Assembly (NCBI GenBank): GCA_922989275.2
Contig: OV277866.1
Span: 30,583,246-30,647,245 of the forward strand
Length of the DNA stretch: 64,000 nucleotides
Direction of reading: 5' to 3'
Source: Gari tellinella
Taxonomy: Eukaryota; Mollusca; Bivalvia; Cardiida; Psammobiidae
Shown here: positions 30,060-40,749 of the stretch, one piece after another
How positions within the stretch are numbered: the first letter of the stretch is position 1
Layout of the letters: the number at the start of each line of letters is the position of its first letter
Notes under the pieces: generated by a model
Database searches by the model: none
Seen by the model: the letters and a program-made list of their open reading frames with translations, nothing else
What the model was told of the DNA's origin: nothing
Position numbers and translations under genes: made by a program

Positions 30060-31608
30060 TCAACATTCAAAAGCTTTTTACAAAGTTTTATAAAATCCAT
30101 TCAATTTTGTACATTTTAAAGCCTAAACAATACAAAAAATAAAGCCGTTTGTAGCATTATAAATCTAAGTATGACAGGGGCAGGTAACTCTTGATTCAAA
30201 TTCAACAGTAATTAAACACTTTCAAGAACTTATAATTGTGTGCAAGTATTATTAAAAAAAATTCAGAACTGTAGAATTTACTAGAGTGTAAACACATTTT
30301 CAACTCATCAAGGGCAGAGTATTCTTGACTAATTTGCACATTTTCGATAATAATTGAACTCATTCTATAAATAATAGCCATATATGATTTAATTTTTTTT
30401 TCAAAATCCATTCACATTTGTACACAATAGCATGTAAACAATAAAGCCATGTTGAGCATTACTAAGTACATAAAGGGCAGATAACTCTTGTCACAAAGTA
30501 TCCTATTTTGACAATAATTGTAACCCTAATATTTATATACATCATGTGTAAGTTAAATCAAAATCCATTAAAGACTGTAGTTTCTAGATAGTAAAAACTG
30601 TTAAATATGGGTTTTTTGACTCATCAAGGGCAGATAATTGTTGACTAGTTTGTCCGTTTTCAAAAATGATAACAATTATTTGAAAACTAATAGCCATACA
30701 TAGTTTAAGATTTTTTTTTATCAAAATCCATGCATATTTATAGATACTAGGATGTAAACAATATTAAAATAAAGCATTTTCTATCATTTCAAAGTACATC
30801 AAGGGCAGATAACTCTTGCCACAAGTATCCTTTTTTGACAATAATTGCACACCTTCAAGAACTTTTACTTATAGACATCGTGTGCAAGTATCATTTAAAT
30901 CCATTTATAATTGTAGTTGCCAGAGAGTAAAAACAGTTAAATATGGCTTTTTTTACTTATCAAGGGCAGATAAGTCATGACTAATTTCTCCGTTTTCAAC
31001 AACAATCAAATTCATTTGAAAACTAATAGCCATACATAATTCAAGAAAGTTTTTTCAAAATCCATGCATATTTATATGCTCTAGTATGTAAACAATACCA
31101 AAACAAAGCATTTTCTAGCATTTCTAAGTACATCAAGGGCAGATAACTCTTGTCACAAGTATCCTTTTTTTACAATAATTGCACACCTGCAAGAACTTGT
31201 ACTTATAGACATTGTGTGCAAGTATAAACAAAATATGTTGAATACTGTAGTTGCTAGAGTGTAAAAACTGTTAAATATGGCATTTTTAACACAAAAAGGG
31301 CAGATAACTCATAAATTCCTAAAATTTTCTGAAAAAAGTTTGATTTCCCACGGTGCTCCTATGATGACAAATAAGTATACCAAGTTTCATCCAAATCTGT
31401 TTATCGGTTTCGGAGATACAGTTGCGGACGGAAAACGTGACGGACATTTTTAACACAAAAAGGGCAGATAACTCATAAATTCCTAAAATTTTCTGAAACA
31501 TTTTTGATTTCCCACGGTGCTCCTATGATGACAAATAAGTATACCAAGTTTCATCCAAATCTGTTTATCGGTTTCGGAGATACAGTTGCGGACGGAAAAC
31601 GTGACGCA
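30060..31608 (+). repeat. Satellite-like core of E, 150-175 bp monomers
   Basis: Monomers begin near CATCAAGGGCAGATAACTCTTG. Two types alternate: one with CACAAGTATCCTTTTTTGACAATAATTGCAC and one with GACTAGTTTGTCCGTTTTCAA..GAAAACTAATAGCC, giving a dimer period of about 330 bp (hits near 30473, 30801, 31135). The last two monomers (31281-31444 and 31445-31608) are a third type, almost identical to each other at a 164-bp step, ending GACGGAAAACGTGACG. The size is reminiscent of BIV160-type bivalve satellites; that match is from memory. Confidence 0.8.
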
Positions 31609-32715
31609 CGCACGCACACGGTGTCTGGTCTCAACGCCCCATCGCATCAACGCCCCACTACATCAACGTACCATTTGTGGATCCAACGTGCCATTTTTTA
31701 AAAATTATATATATCACTCGTATTTGACAATTATTAATTGATGCAAAAGTGAAATAGTGATTTAAATGAGTAACTGGGATTAAATGAAATATTTTTTGCT
31801 TACATACTGTGTACATACGATGTTCCTATGTGAGTATTATCCTCCGATAGTCGGGGTTGTTTTATCCACTTATAGCATCGCATTAATCTTCGTATTTCGT
31901 AGAAGATAAGTTTCCTTTCGCTAATGCCACACCCAAGTAGCTACCATTTTTCACTGTGTATATGTTTCATGTCTACGATTACACTCTTTGTCGGCATACA
32001 TGAAAGGGAAAAGTTGCAGACGAGAGGCGTAACACATACACGTGTCAAGTCTAATATGCCACTGACTGTGTATTCGGCACGCGCTGATAATCGCATAGCA
32101 TATTTTTGGCGAGGGTGTGAACATCGGCACGCTTTGATAAATTGTTCAAATGTTTGCGACTTTCTTAACTTTTCTTAACGTTTTTAAATGTCTGATTGAT
32201 TCACACAGAAACCAACTTCCAACTTGTTTCATTTATTTAGCAAACGTTCAATTCCAATCCGAAATTTCCATTATAAAAAAAAAAGATATTGATATCATAA
32301 TAGATCATAATTAGAGAGCAAATTATTGGTTTATATATGACACTTGAATGAAATTAACGATTTACCTTATAATTATACTCCCATGAAAAGTGTTTTGTTT
32401 TCGCCAAGTTTATTTTTTATCTTCAGCATTTTTCGTAAAATTCCAGAAAATCATTCACAGATCACTGCGTGTAAACTCATTACATACACACGAACATCGT
32501 AACTCGAAGATTTAGAAACGTTATCCATTTGTTAATTTCACATCTGGACCCTAATAGGAAAGTTTCATGCTCCCAAAAGGTGTATTTCGATTGGATAATT
32601 ATTAGTAAAATCCGCTGTCAATCACTTATAGAAAACAACAAACTCTACTTGTGAGTTGAATATGTTGAGCGGGGAAGCGAAGTCGGCTAACTTTGAAGAT
32701 TTGATCAAAGAGTTT

Positions 32716-32901
32716 TTAACGTGTTCATGCTGAATTGTCGTCTTTTTTTAAACATATTGTCTGATAAGCTGAAAACTAGTTTTCATGCATTTGAAAAAGA
32801 AGAAAAGTTGAAATGAGTGACAAATAGTTTGGATCCAGATCTGGATACAACCTGTTTGCAATTGTTAGACAAGTCGCACTTTAAAACATGATGAGGGTTA
32901 A
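32716..32901 (+). mobile_element. Family P variant inside F
   Basis: TTAACGTGTTCATGCTGAATTGTCGTC..AACATGATGAGGGTTAA. TTTTCATGCATTTGAAAAAGAAGAAAAG and AGTTTGGATCCAGATCTGGATACAACCTGTTTG are inner motifs shared with 42530-43122. Confidence 0.7.
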
Positions 32902-32922
32902 ATATTTTACCCGTAAAACAAC

Positions 32923-33107
32923 CAGACAAGAGGGGGTAAATTGAACAAATCCAGCACTTTCTTACTCATTTTACCACCAAATCCTATGGTGTTACCACTC
33001 AATAGAATCGTCTCGAAGAGACGATTCTAATGAGTAGTGACACGATACGGTTTAATTGAGAAATAAAGATTTTAGTTTTTGAAATACCCCCCTTATCTGG
33101 AGCCCTG
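32923..33107 (-). mobile_element. Family B inside F
   Basis: CAGACAAGAGGGGGTAAATTG..CCCCTTATCTGGAGCCCTG, tip GTCTCGAAGAGAC, near-perfect stem. Flanks read AAAACAAC and TAACAACT. Confidence 0.85.
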
Positions 33108-33235
33108 TAACAACTGTATAAGTATCTAGGGATTTGAGTAAGTGGTATTGATGCTGGAGGAAACGGTAAAGTATACTTAACGGACGGACACACGGACAGG
33201 ACAACGCTATACGCATTCGCATTTATAGATACCGG

Positions 33236-33312
33236 GGCATCAAATAGTGCAGATTCTGATCAAAGAACTCGTGAAGGATTCATCTGAGCAGTGTCTACAC
33301 TGTTTACTTAAC
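33236..33312. repeat. H-type hairpin, decayed
   Basis: AATAGTGCAGATTCTGATCAAAGAACTC..GATTCATCTGAGCAGTGTCTACACTGTTT. Confidence 0.55.
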
Positions 33313-34685
33313 AAAATGGTCGGGGTACAGCGGTAGTTTAATAGGCCAGGTTTGCATGGGTGCATAACTATTATAATTTTTTTTAAATAACATTTAAACA
33401 GTGTGTTCTGATAATTTGACTGGTGATTCTTCTCACCAGGTGGTCCCTTTTTAAAAACAAAACAAATCGCCCTCTGCGCGGCAACATCAAAGACTTTGAA
33501 GTGGAGCCGACTGCCGAAAATAAAGTCTGCAGAAACAGATGAAACAGTACATGTCATCAGAAAGCGGTTAACCTGTAAGAAGCTGTGTCGTTATAACTTC
33601 AAAAGACCTGGTCCTGTCAATCACCCGTCCCTTACGTGTTTGTGTGTATGAGTCGAATCAGTTTTGTTACAGATAATATTGACTGGACTATTGATTTGTT
33701 AGGTAATTATAGTGGAGAACATATTATTCTTTCCAAATAAACGCACTTTTGCTAAAACTTATTATTGAAATTGCAAACATTTTGGAGAGTAACCGGGCGT
33801 CTGACCAGGCTCCTTAATGTTTGCCACTCAGATTAAAATAAATATTCAGAATTGACCACTAGTTGTCATTTCCTACATTTTATTGTCAATTGCATTTCGT
33901 TTGCGTTTAAACGTGAAAGAATAACGTCTTCTTCACTGTATGTGTAAGTTTTTACTGATGTATTACGATTTCTTTTAAAGTACATGTGACATGTGTTTCC
34001 GAACCTGCGACTAATTTCAGTCAAGTTTCAAAAACATGCCTTTGTGGACTGTTAAAATCGGTGTCAATATAAACGTACCAAGTTAAATTTCATAAATGAG
34101 ATTTTTCGAATTTAACGGCAGATTGAGAATTCAGTTTTAAGTGTAGCCGCATTTAATCCAATAAAAAAATCATTTTGAAGGGGATCTTTGTTTTAACACC
34201 AATTTGTAGGTCTTTTACCCCTTTCCCAAATGAGCCTTTTAACGCCTCTGCAAACAGAGAAGACATAGGTCAGGGCCTACTATACCTGTCTATAGAGTTA
34301 TCATAGATCAGAGTTGTCACAACTGTTTAGCAAAAACGATTGTTAATTATAACAGAGTGGAAATTTAGTTAATTATTCATAGTGGGTGGAGTCTGGAAAG
34401 AATATTCACAAGGGAACGAGCTAATATTATGTACATATTAAATGATGATTTCGGCTTTTGTTTTCGTATGTCCGGGATACTCGGCACTTTTATATGGTCG
34501 CCAATGTTCGACCATAGTTCATACTATAAATTTTAATTGATGTAATAAGTTTCAAGACTATATCTTAAACCTATTTCAAATGTTGTATTCGGTATCGGAG
34601 TGTCGAAAAAAGTCAAAAAATAGAATTAATGCATAACCCCTATTTTAAATGGGGAACTCGGGGCGTTTTTCGTAGGTTTATACAT
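33313..34685. other. Interior of F, no gene called
   Basis: AT-rich with no conserved frame. TCACCAGGTGGTCCC and CCTCTGCGCGGCAACATCAAAG are the only GC-rich patches. The 105-codon minus frame has no recognisable family. Confidence 0.4.
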
Positions 34686-34907
34686 TCAGCCCTAACGACG
34701 AGTATACTCGTCATTAACAAATAATGTACCTATGAAGAGTACACATGTCATACGAATACAGTGCGGAACCTGATCAGAGGGCTCTTCTGCCCAATGTCTG
34801 CTCGTATGTCAGTTTGCAATATGTTGTCTTATTCAATCCTAAATAGTCATTAATGGACAAAACTTAGCTGGAAACTGGAATTGTCCATTCAGGGATGAAT
34901 AGGTTAA
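34686..34907 (-). mobile_element. Family H, decayed
   Basis: CAGCCCTAACGACGAGTATAC, ACAGTGCGGAACCTGATCAGAGGGCTC and ACTGGAATTGTCCATTCAGGGATGAATAGGTTAA follow the H minus order. The second hairpin arm is lost. Confidence 0.65.
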
Positions 34908-35325
34908 GGAAGGTGAGTATTTTCAAATTATCGGCGATTTACGGTAAACCAAGAAAAGCCACCTTTTTTAACAGGGGTGTCGACACAGTTATTTAAACAA
35001 TATATATATGCCTTTAAATACGATATTAGTACATCAAATTTATTTTAGTTGGTGTTTACGAAAGTTAGGTAGGATCGGCATTTTTCATATCGTCGCCGAT
35101 TTTTGGACAATAAAAGTATCTTTTTGAGCGGGAATTCATATGACTTATAAACTGGTGCACAGATACCTTTAAATACGCTATTACAACATAAAACCCTTTT
35201 CCTGTGGTGTTCTCTGCATTTCGAGTCGCCCGTCGATGAAAACAAAGAAAATGAATTCTGCTAAATATGACGCCTGCTTAAATCAATATATCCTCTATAT
35301 GTGACTTTATTAATATCCAATTTAC

Positions 35326-35386
35326 AAACAGTTTGGAATATATGATGAGAATTGAGTTGGTCTCTAATCTGGATGAAACTGTTTGA
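35326..35386. repeat. P-type hairpin, decayed
   Basis: AAACAGTTTGGAATATATGATGAGA..GGTCTCTAATCTGGATGAAACTGTTTG. Confidence 0.5.
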
Positions 35387-36861
35387 AAAGGTTATCAGGA
35401 GATTAGCTTTAGCTGCCGTCACGGCCGTCGGAGTGTACTATTTGCAATTTTTTCTACGATCGGGTGTTCATTTTTGTAATTACAGATATCCTAAATCAAT
35501 CAGATTATATATCGTGAATAATCTCAAAAACAATAAATTATACAAAAATAGTATAATAAAACTGATTTTCTATAATTTTTATAAAGTGGGACGTTCCATC
35601 CAGATAATAGGGACGTTCCGTCTGGTACGTTGAGGTATTGGGACGTTGAGACCATAAACCACGCACACACATCCGGACGGACAGACCTAAAACAGTATCC
35701 CTCTGCCTTTCGGCAGGGGATAAAAACTATTTTTAGCTCCTGTGACCTAGTTATGCAACCGACCAGAACCTTTTGAACAATTTTGGTATAGGACATCTAG
35801 AAGTGTCACCATACCAAATATCAAGGCTCTGGCCATATTAGTTTCAGAGAAGAAGACGTTTGAAAATTTCACTATATAACTCTATGTAAAACTGTGACCC
35901 TAGGGGCGGGGCCAATTTTGACCCCAGAGGCATAATTTGAACAAACTAGATAGAGGACCTGTAGGCGATGGTATGTGCCAAATATCTAAGCTCTGGCCCT
36001 TCTAGTTTCAGACAAGAAGATTTTTTAAGTTTTCATTGAAAAAAATCTATTTTTAGCTCCTGTGACCTAGTTATGCAACCGACCAGAACCTTTTGAACAA
36101 TTTTGGTATAGGACATCCAGAAGTGTCACCATGCTAAATATCAAAGCTCTGGCCACATTAGTTTCAGAGAAGAAGACGTTTGAAAATTTCACTATATAAC
36201 TCTATGTAAATCTGTGACCCCCGGGGCGGGGCCAATTTTGACCCCAGGGGCATAATTTGAACAAACTTGACAGAGGACCTGTAGATGATGCTATGTGCCA
36301 AATATCTACGCTCTGGCCCTTGCAGTTTTTGACAAGAAGATTTTTTAAGATTTCCTTATTTTTTCACTTTGGTTGCCATGGCAACCAGAGTTCTGCATTG
36401 TTTTTAATTCTTTGAACAAATTTGAAAGAGCTTGACCCAAGGAACATTCCTGTAAAGTTTGGTTGAATTCTGTCAAGCGGTATAGGTGGAGATGTCATTT
36501 GAAGAAATTGTTAACGACGACGGACGACTAACGACGGACGACAACGGACGCCGGACACAGGGCCATCCCAATAGCTCACCTTGAGCCTTTGGCTCAGGTG
36601 AGCTAATAATTATAAACAGGCTATACAATTCTAGAATTCTAAAAACTTCTTTTAAAACACTTTTTACAGAGGAGGGTAACAGGTAAAGCGAGTTTGAGTC
36701 ATTGAGTTTCAACTGCATAACTGCAGCGGGCCAGCGGCATACTGACATTTGAGAGATTGGATATTTTTGCATGCAGCAGTTTTATTGCTTACTACACTTT
36801 TTATGTCACCAAGTGAAATCAGTCAACACTAGCTGATGCAACTTTTATTACTCTACATTTA

Positions 36862-37345
36862 CTATGCCAAACTTTCAACGCAACACCCCGGATATTCCCA
36901 TTTCTTCCAATGTTAAACATGTCTTAAGTTAATCTGGTCAATTCTGTAATGTGTGCATATCCTGAATGGATTTCTTCTGCAATTCAGAGTGATCAATGGA
37001 CAATACTCTTGGTATGCAAACACAAAGTTAACTGAATTGGCATTTGGTCCCAAAAATATGGAATTTTGTGATAACAAGTTTTCAGAAATCTCATTCCAGT
37101 GCATTTTCAATGGGGAATGTTAACCAGAAATAAGTGATTCATTTGGATAGATGGTTATTATTCGTCAGAAGTGTCAATGAAAATTCGCTGCCAATATTAA
37201 CAACTTTGAGGACAGTACATCAATTTAAAAACACAAATAAAAACATTTAATAATTTTGTGTCAACTTTTCCATCAATTTAAAACACCTGCTCTGATATGA
37301 AAATAGAAAGAAACTTGGAGGTGTTGCGTTGGCAGTTTGGCATAG
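36862..37345. mobile_element. Element V, TA-flanked 484-bp MITE
   Basis: CTATGCCAAACTTTCAACGC and GCGTTGGCAGTTTGGCATAG are inverted, extending inward to AACACC/GGTGTT. TA lies on both sides. Consistent with Tc1/mariner insertion. No DDE motif in the 65-codon minus frame (36913-37110), so non-autonomous. Only one copy in the window. Confidence 0.82.
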
Positions 37346-37731
37346 TATAGTTAAACCTTTAAAGCACAAACCAACTACAACCATACTTTGTTTTTAGCAA
37401 AACAACTCATTCAGGTCCAACTTACCTGAACTACAAAGTTAGACAATGAATAAGCTACGTTTTAAAGTAAAAATATGGGTAGATGGAATTAATACTTTCA
37501 ACAATAAAACAGTATTATAGACAGCTTGGATTCTAAGGAAATATTTCTTTGATGCTTTAGTGGTTACTTTTATAAACTGGATCTATTTACTTCAGTGGAG
37601 GAATGATTTAAATGCATAAAACGGTACATCTATGGAGTGAAGAATTAAATATCTTCCATAACTAAGTTTCATGCTCAAGGGGAAGTCACTGGGGGAGTCT
37701 TACTTCACCTCGGCATGAAACATTTACTGAG
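37346..37731. other. Unrecognised, with a short A fragment
   Basis: 37540-37648 holds AAGGAAATATTTCTTTGATGC..CTTCAGTGGAGGAATGATTTAAATGC, the right half of an A minus copy. Nothing else recognised. Confidence 0.55.
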
Positions 37732-37924
37732 CAGGGCTCCAGATAAGGGGAGTATTTCAAAAACTAAAATCTTTATTTCTGCCTTAAAACCTATGGTGTC
37801 ACTACTCATTAGAATCATCTCTTCGAGATGATTCTAATGAGTAGTGACACCATAGGATTTTGTGTTGAAATAAGTGAGAAAATGTTGGATTTGTGCTGTT
37901 AACTCCCTCTTATCTGGAGCCCTG
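37732..37924 (+). mobile_element. Family B, complete, with ACTGAG duplication
   Basis: CAGGGCTCCAGATAAGGGGAG..CTCTTATCTGGAGCCCTG between ACTGAG (37726-37731 and 37925-37930). The stem carries a paired change: AATCATCTC..GAGATGATT where most copies have AATCGTCTC..GAGACGATT. Tip CTCTTCGAG. Confidence 0.93.
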
Positions 37925-38113
37925 ACTGAGGGCTTTTTATTAGGAAACACTAATGGTATTAATATTTTATTCTAGATGTTTGTCATCTGTTAGCATTCCA
38001 GTATAGTAACAGAAACCATTATAATTATAGAAATTGATTTTGACAGATACAAGTACAATAAACTTCAATGATTACACCACTGTAAACCAACACTCCTTGA
38101 TTATAGTGTTAAT

Positions 38114-38351
38114 TTAACCCATTACTCCATTGCCCGTTTCTAATTTTGTAAACAGGTGGCCAATTAAAGCAGGTTGAAAGTTAAGTAGAATGTGCATTCT
38201 CTTTTATATTCAGCGTGATATAAGCTACCATCTGCAAGGGTAAAGTTCATATATTTTTAAGGTGCATATATTCATGACTGTATATAAAGTAAAAGTTTTC
38301 TTCAGTGGAAGAATAAATTAAAGGCATAAAACTTAGTAGTTATGGAGTAAA
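38114..38351 (-). mobile_element. Family A, hairpin tip shortened
   Basis: TTAACCCATTACTCCATTGCCCG..GTAGTTATGGAGTAAAAC. The tip GTGCATTC is reduced and the second arm decayed. Confidence 0.8.
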
Positions 38352-38395
38352 ACAAGACTCATTGGTTATAATGTTCAAGGACAGCTTAACCGATT

Positions 38396-38634
38396 ACCCC
38401 ATAAAAACGCCTTTTTATGCGTCGAAATTATTCCTCAAACCAAGAAAATAGTTCCAATTTAAAAAGTCATGCATGTATTGTCAGAAATATTTTCTATATT
38501 CTAGAAAATTGTAACTTAAAGCAGGCTTAAAGTAAAGCAGAATGCACCTTATGGCGCATTATGCTTTACTTTTTACCTGCTTTAAGCAGTAACTTAGCTT
38601 CAAAACTAGAAATAGACTATTGGGTAAGGGTTAA
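38396..38634 (+). mobile_element. Family A, full length
   Basis: TTAACCGATTACCCCATAAAAACG..ACTATTGGGTAAGGGTTAA, tip GCACCTTATGGCGC. Confidence 0.88.
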
Positions 38635-38823
38635 AGCAGGATGAAAGTATTATGCTGCAGTATGCCATCAAGACTAACATATATCTTAAAATCCTTTGAG
38701 AGGCTCATAATTGATAGCATATATAAGTTGAGGAACAATAATTATAAGTTTTATTAAAACTGTAAGGTGTTGTTTTTTTTTAACTTTTATTTTCAAAAAG
38801 TTTCTTCTACAGCCACAACTCCT

Positions 38824-39057
38824 TTAACTCATTACCCCATAAATACGCCTTTAATTAATTTCTCTCATGAAGAAAGTAGTTCCAATCTATACTGTCATAA
38901 ATTAAAATCATAAGAAATATTTCTATAGTTTAGCAGATAATAGCTTAAAGTAGGCCGAAAGTAAAGCAGAATGCGCCTGAAGGAGCATTCTGCTTTACTT
39001 TCAACCTACTTTAAATGGTCATATGTCTTCAAAACTAGAAACAGGCTATGGGATTAT
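38824..39057 (+). mobile_element. Family A copy
   Basis: TTAACTCATTACCCCATAAATACG..AGGCTATGGGATTAT. Tip GCGCCTGAAGGAGC, arms TAAAGTAGGCCGAAAG and CTTTCAACCTACTTTA: the unusual TAGG is matched by CCTA on the other arm. Confidence 0.85.
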
Positions 39058-39061
39058 AAGA

Positions 39062-39420
39062 ATCCACCATGAGTGTAGGCAAGCCTCGTCCCTACATGAA
39101 TTTTCTGACCCTCGGGGGAGCAAATTCCTATCCTACATCAACTAAACGAATGGTGGATTTTTTTTCTCCCATTTAAATCATTAAAACATGATACAAATAA
39201 CGAAATAATGGCAGTTTGTGTGCACTTTTTTCCGCCAAAACGTTGACGTTGTTTATAGTAACGTCATAAGAAATGACACCATTTAGTTACCTGCGTCATG
39301 CAGCGCTTGTGATAAAGCAGGGCAAACAGTAAAAGACGTCACATGGTATGGAGGATAGAGTCATTCCACATGGGGAATATCTCTATCCCATATAGGCGAA
39401 AATGGGAGAAAAAGGGTTAC
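39062..39420 (+). repeat. Family K repeat
   Basis: Contains TTTCCGCCAAAACGTTGACG, TGACACCATTTAG and TGCGTCATGCAGCGCTTGTG, which reappear inverted at 49772-49930 (CACAAGCGCTGCATGAAGCAGG, ACGTCGCGTTTTGGCGGAAA). An outer CCACCATGAGTGTAGG..GGTGGA pairing is local. Unclassified. Confidence 0.6.
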
Positions 39421-39477
39421 GGTAAATGTTCTTAACAAACATTCAGGGGTTCTTCTCAATAATGGAGTTTGAAAACA

Positions 39478-39556
39478 TTACCCCATTTCCCCATAGCATA
39501 TGTTCCTAGTTTTGAATACAGTTGACCACTTAAAGCAGCTTGAAAGTAAATGGGTT
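39478..39556 (-). mobile_element. Family A fragment
   Basis: TTACCCCATTTCCCCATAGC..GACCACTTAAAGCAGCTTGAAAGTAAATGGGTTA. The first arm jumps directly to an A-like terminus. Confidence 0.65.
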
Positions 39557-39804
39557 AGTTTCAGCTGATAGCAGGATCATGCTTTCAGCTTACAGGAGGA
39601 TGAAAGTAATTAAAGCTGTCACATGAGCAATATGCTCTACTGCATCACACCATGCTTTAAGGTTTCTAGGCCACCTGTCTCACTTTCATTAATACTGTAT
39701 ATGCATTTTATGATCTGAAACTAAATCATATGCACTAAGGGTTAACCCTTATATTGTGAGGAATATTTAATTCTGATCTGGGCCTACACTGTTTGTCCTA
39801 CATA

Positions 39805-39977
39805 CAGTAATAACTCGATTCTACGAACTCGCGTTTGTTTCAACATACCCATATTTCAAAGTTAAAACTTTGAAATACGGGTATGTTTGTCTTGAATGAG
39901 ATCGACTTATCAAAATTCAACTTACGAAATACTGGTAAGATTGATTTAAGCGAGTTCGTAGTATCGAGTTTCGACTG
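39805..39977. mobile_element. Element O, compact copy
   Basis: TA-flanked. CAGTAATAACTCGATTCTACGAACTCGC and GCGAGTTCGTAGTATCGAGTTTCGACTG are the inverted ends. Inner TTTCAAAGTTAAAACTTTGAAA is the O palindrome reduced to its shoulders. Confidence 0.85.
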
Positions 39978-40285
39978 TACTTTTAAGTTATTTTTTCTGA
40001 TAAACACCTTCTGAATCAATTTTAACTAGGCATTTATAAGAAAGTGGGAGAATCCATTAAATTTTGAAAATTTAAATTACTATAAGACAGGTCACAGAAT
40101 ATCGCAGCCTTCTCTAATCTGAATCCAAGCAAATTTGGGCACGTTTCACAATATAAGTGTTCACGGCCAATAAAACAAACAAAGCATTGAAACCTACGTG
40201 TACACCTGATACTAATGACGTAATGACACGGTGGGTTAAACCCATTTCCATATATATAACATGTTTTCAGCAATTTAGAGATGTT

Positions 40286-40352
40286 ACTGCTTCAAAACAG
40301 ACTGATCTCCAAAATGGAGATTTCTGCTTTACTTGCTGTCTGCTTTAAGCTG
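40286..40352 (+). repeat. R-type hairpin, decayed
   Basis: ATGTTACTGCTTCAAAACAGAC..ATCTCCAAAATGGAGAT..TTGCTGTCTGCTTTAAGCTGTCAC. Confidence 0.55.
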
Positions 40353-40749
40353 TCACTTAATTGTATATATAAGGACGGATGTCTGGGAGGTTTTCTTTAG
40401 CATCAGGACAGGATAGAGCTTTTTGATCAGTATTAAGCTGTCACATGTCTTATATAGACCCAACAAACTTATTTTGTGCCTGGCGAAACCTATAATACAC
40501 CCATAGACTCTTTCTAGTTTTGAAAGCAGGTTGAAAGTAAAGCAGAATGTGCCTTAAGACGCAATCTGCCTAACTTAATTCAAGCCCGCTTTTTCAGATA
40601 CCATAATTGTCCCCTGTGAAAAGTGTTCAAGAAGTGTATTTAATTCATGAACATTTAATGGCTGCTTCTAGAATTGTGCTCGAGCCTCATGCAAGAGTTA
40701 CTTTACAAATTTCTTGAATTGTGTTAGAATTGTTGCGTAATATTCATGA

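Larger units (their letters stand above)
31620..35660. mobile_element. Element F, 4 kb DNA transposon derivative in E
   Basis: Ends GGTGTCTGGTCTCAACGCC and the inverse of GACGTTGAGACCATAAACC (14 of the first 17 positions agree). ACGCACAC lies directly outside each end (31612-31619, 35661-35668), a possible 8-bp duplication, though it sits in an ACGC microsatellite. Each end carries four copies of CAACGTNCCA or GAACGTCCC-like decamers. Minus frame 33240-33557 (105 codons) and plus frame 31924-32178 show no transposase motif. P, B and H copies are nested inside. Confidence 0.65.
29953..35722 (+). mobile_element. Element E, HINE-like, nested in C
   Basis: 5' ACAAGCACCTTAGAGCTGA then TATCCCCTGCCG. 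3' GGACGGACAGACC then CTGCCTTTCGGCAGGGGATA. The subterminal repeat TATCCCCTGCCG/CGGCAGGGGATA differs wholly from that of C, but the plan is identical. The left flank TTCATTGAAA and right flank AAAACTATTTTTAGCTCC rejoin into the intact C phrase TTCATTGAAAAAAATCTATTT. Net length without F is about 1.7 kb; its core is the satellite-like array at 30060-31608. Confidence 0.75.
29425..36606 (+). mobile_element. Family C (HINE-like) split by E
   Basis: 5' ACAAGAGCCCCATGGGGCATATTTC and subterminal repeat GCTCACCTGAG. Internal units of about 330 bp (TTTTTAGCTCCTGTGACC, AGAAGAAGACGTTT, GACCCCAGGGGCATAATTTG). 3' part GGTTGCCATGGCAACC, GACGACGGACGAC and the stem-loop TTGAGCCTTTGGCTCAGGTGAGCTAA. The C parts are 29425-29952 and 35723-36606. 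Subterminal inverted repeats, 3' hairpin and A/T target resemble Helentron-derived HINEs and bivalve 'pearl' elements. Confidence 0.75.
28971..36685 (+). mobile_element. Outermost A of a five-level nest
   Basis: TTAACCCATTACTCCATAAAT..GCAAATGATTATAAGC is the A left half. H follows at TTAA, then TTAAAGCAGACTGAAAGTAAAGC..GTGGTCACTAGTCTCCAATATTAT. Element C then interrupts, and A resumes after 36606 as ATAATTATAAACAGGCTAT. Its hairpin is reduced. All elements between 29119 and 36606 are therefore younger than this A. Confidence 0.8.

Noticed and set aside
33240..33557. 105-codon minus frame as a transposase piece of F
   Set aside because: No DDE, BED, THAP or helix-turn-helix pattern could be seen; it also overlaps an H-type hairpin.
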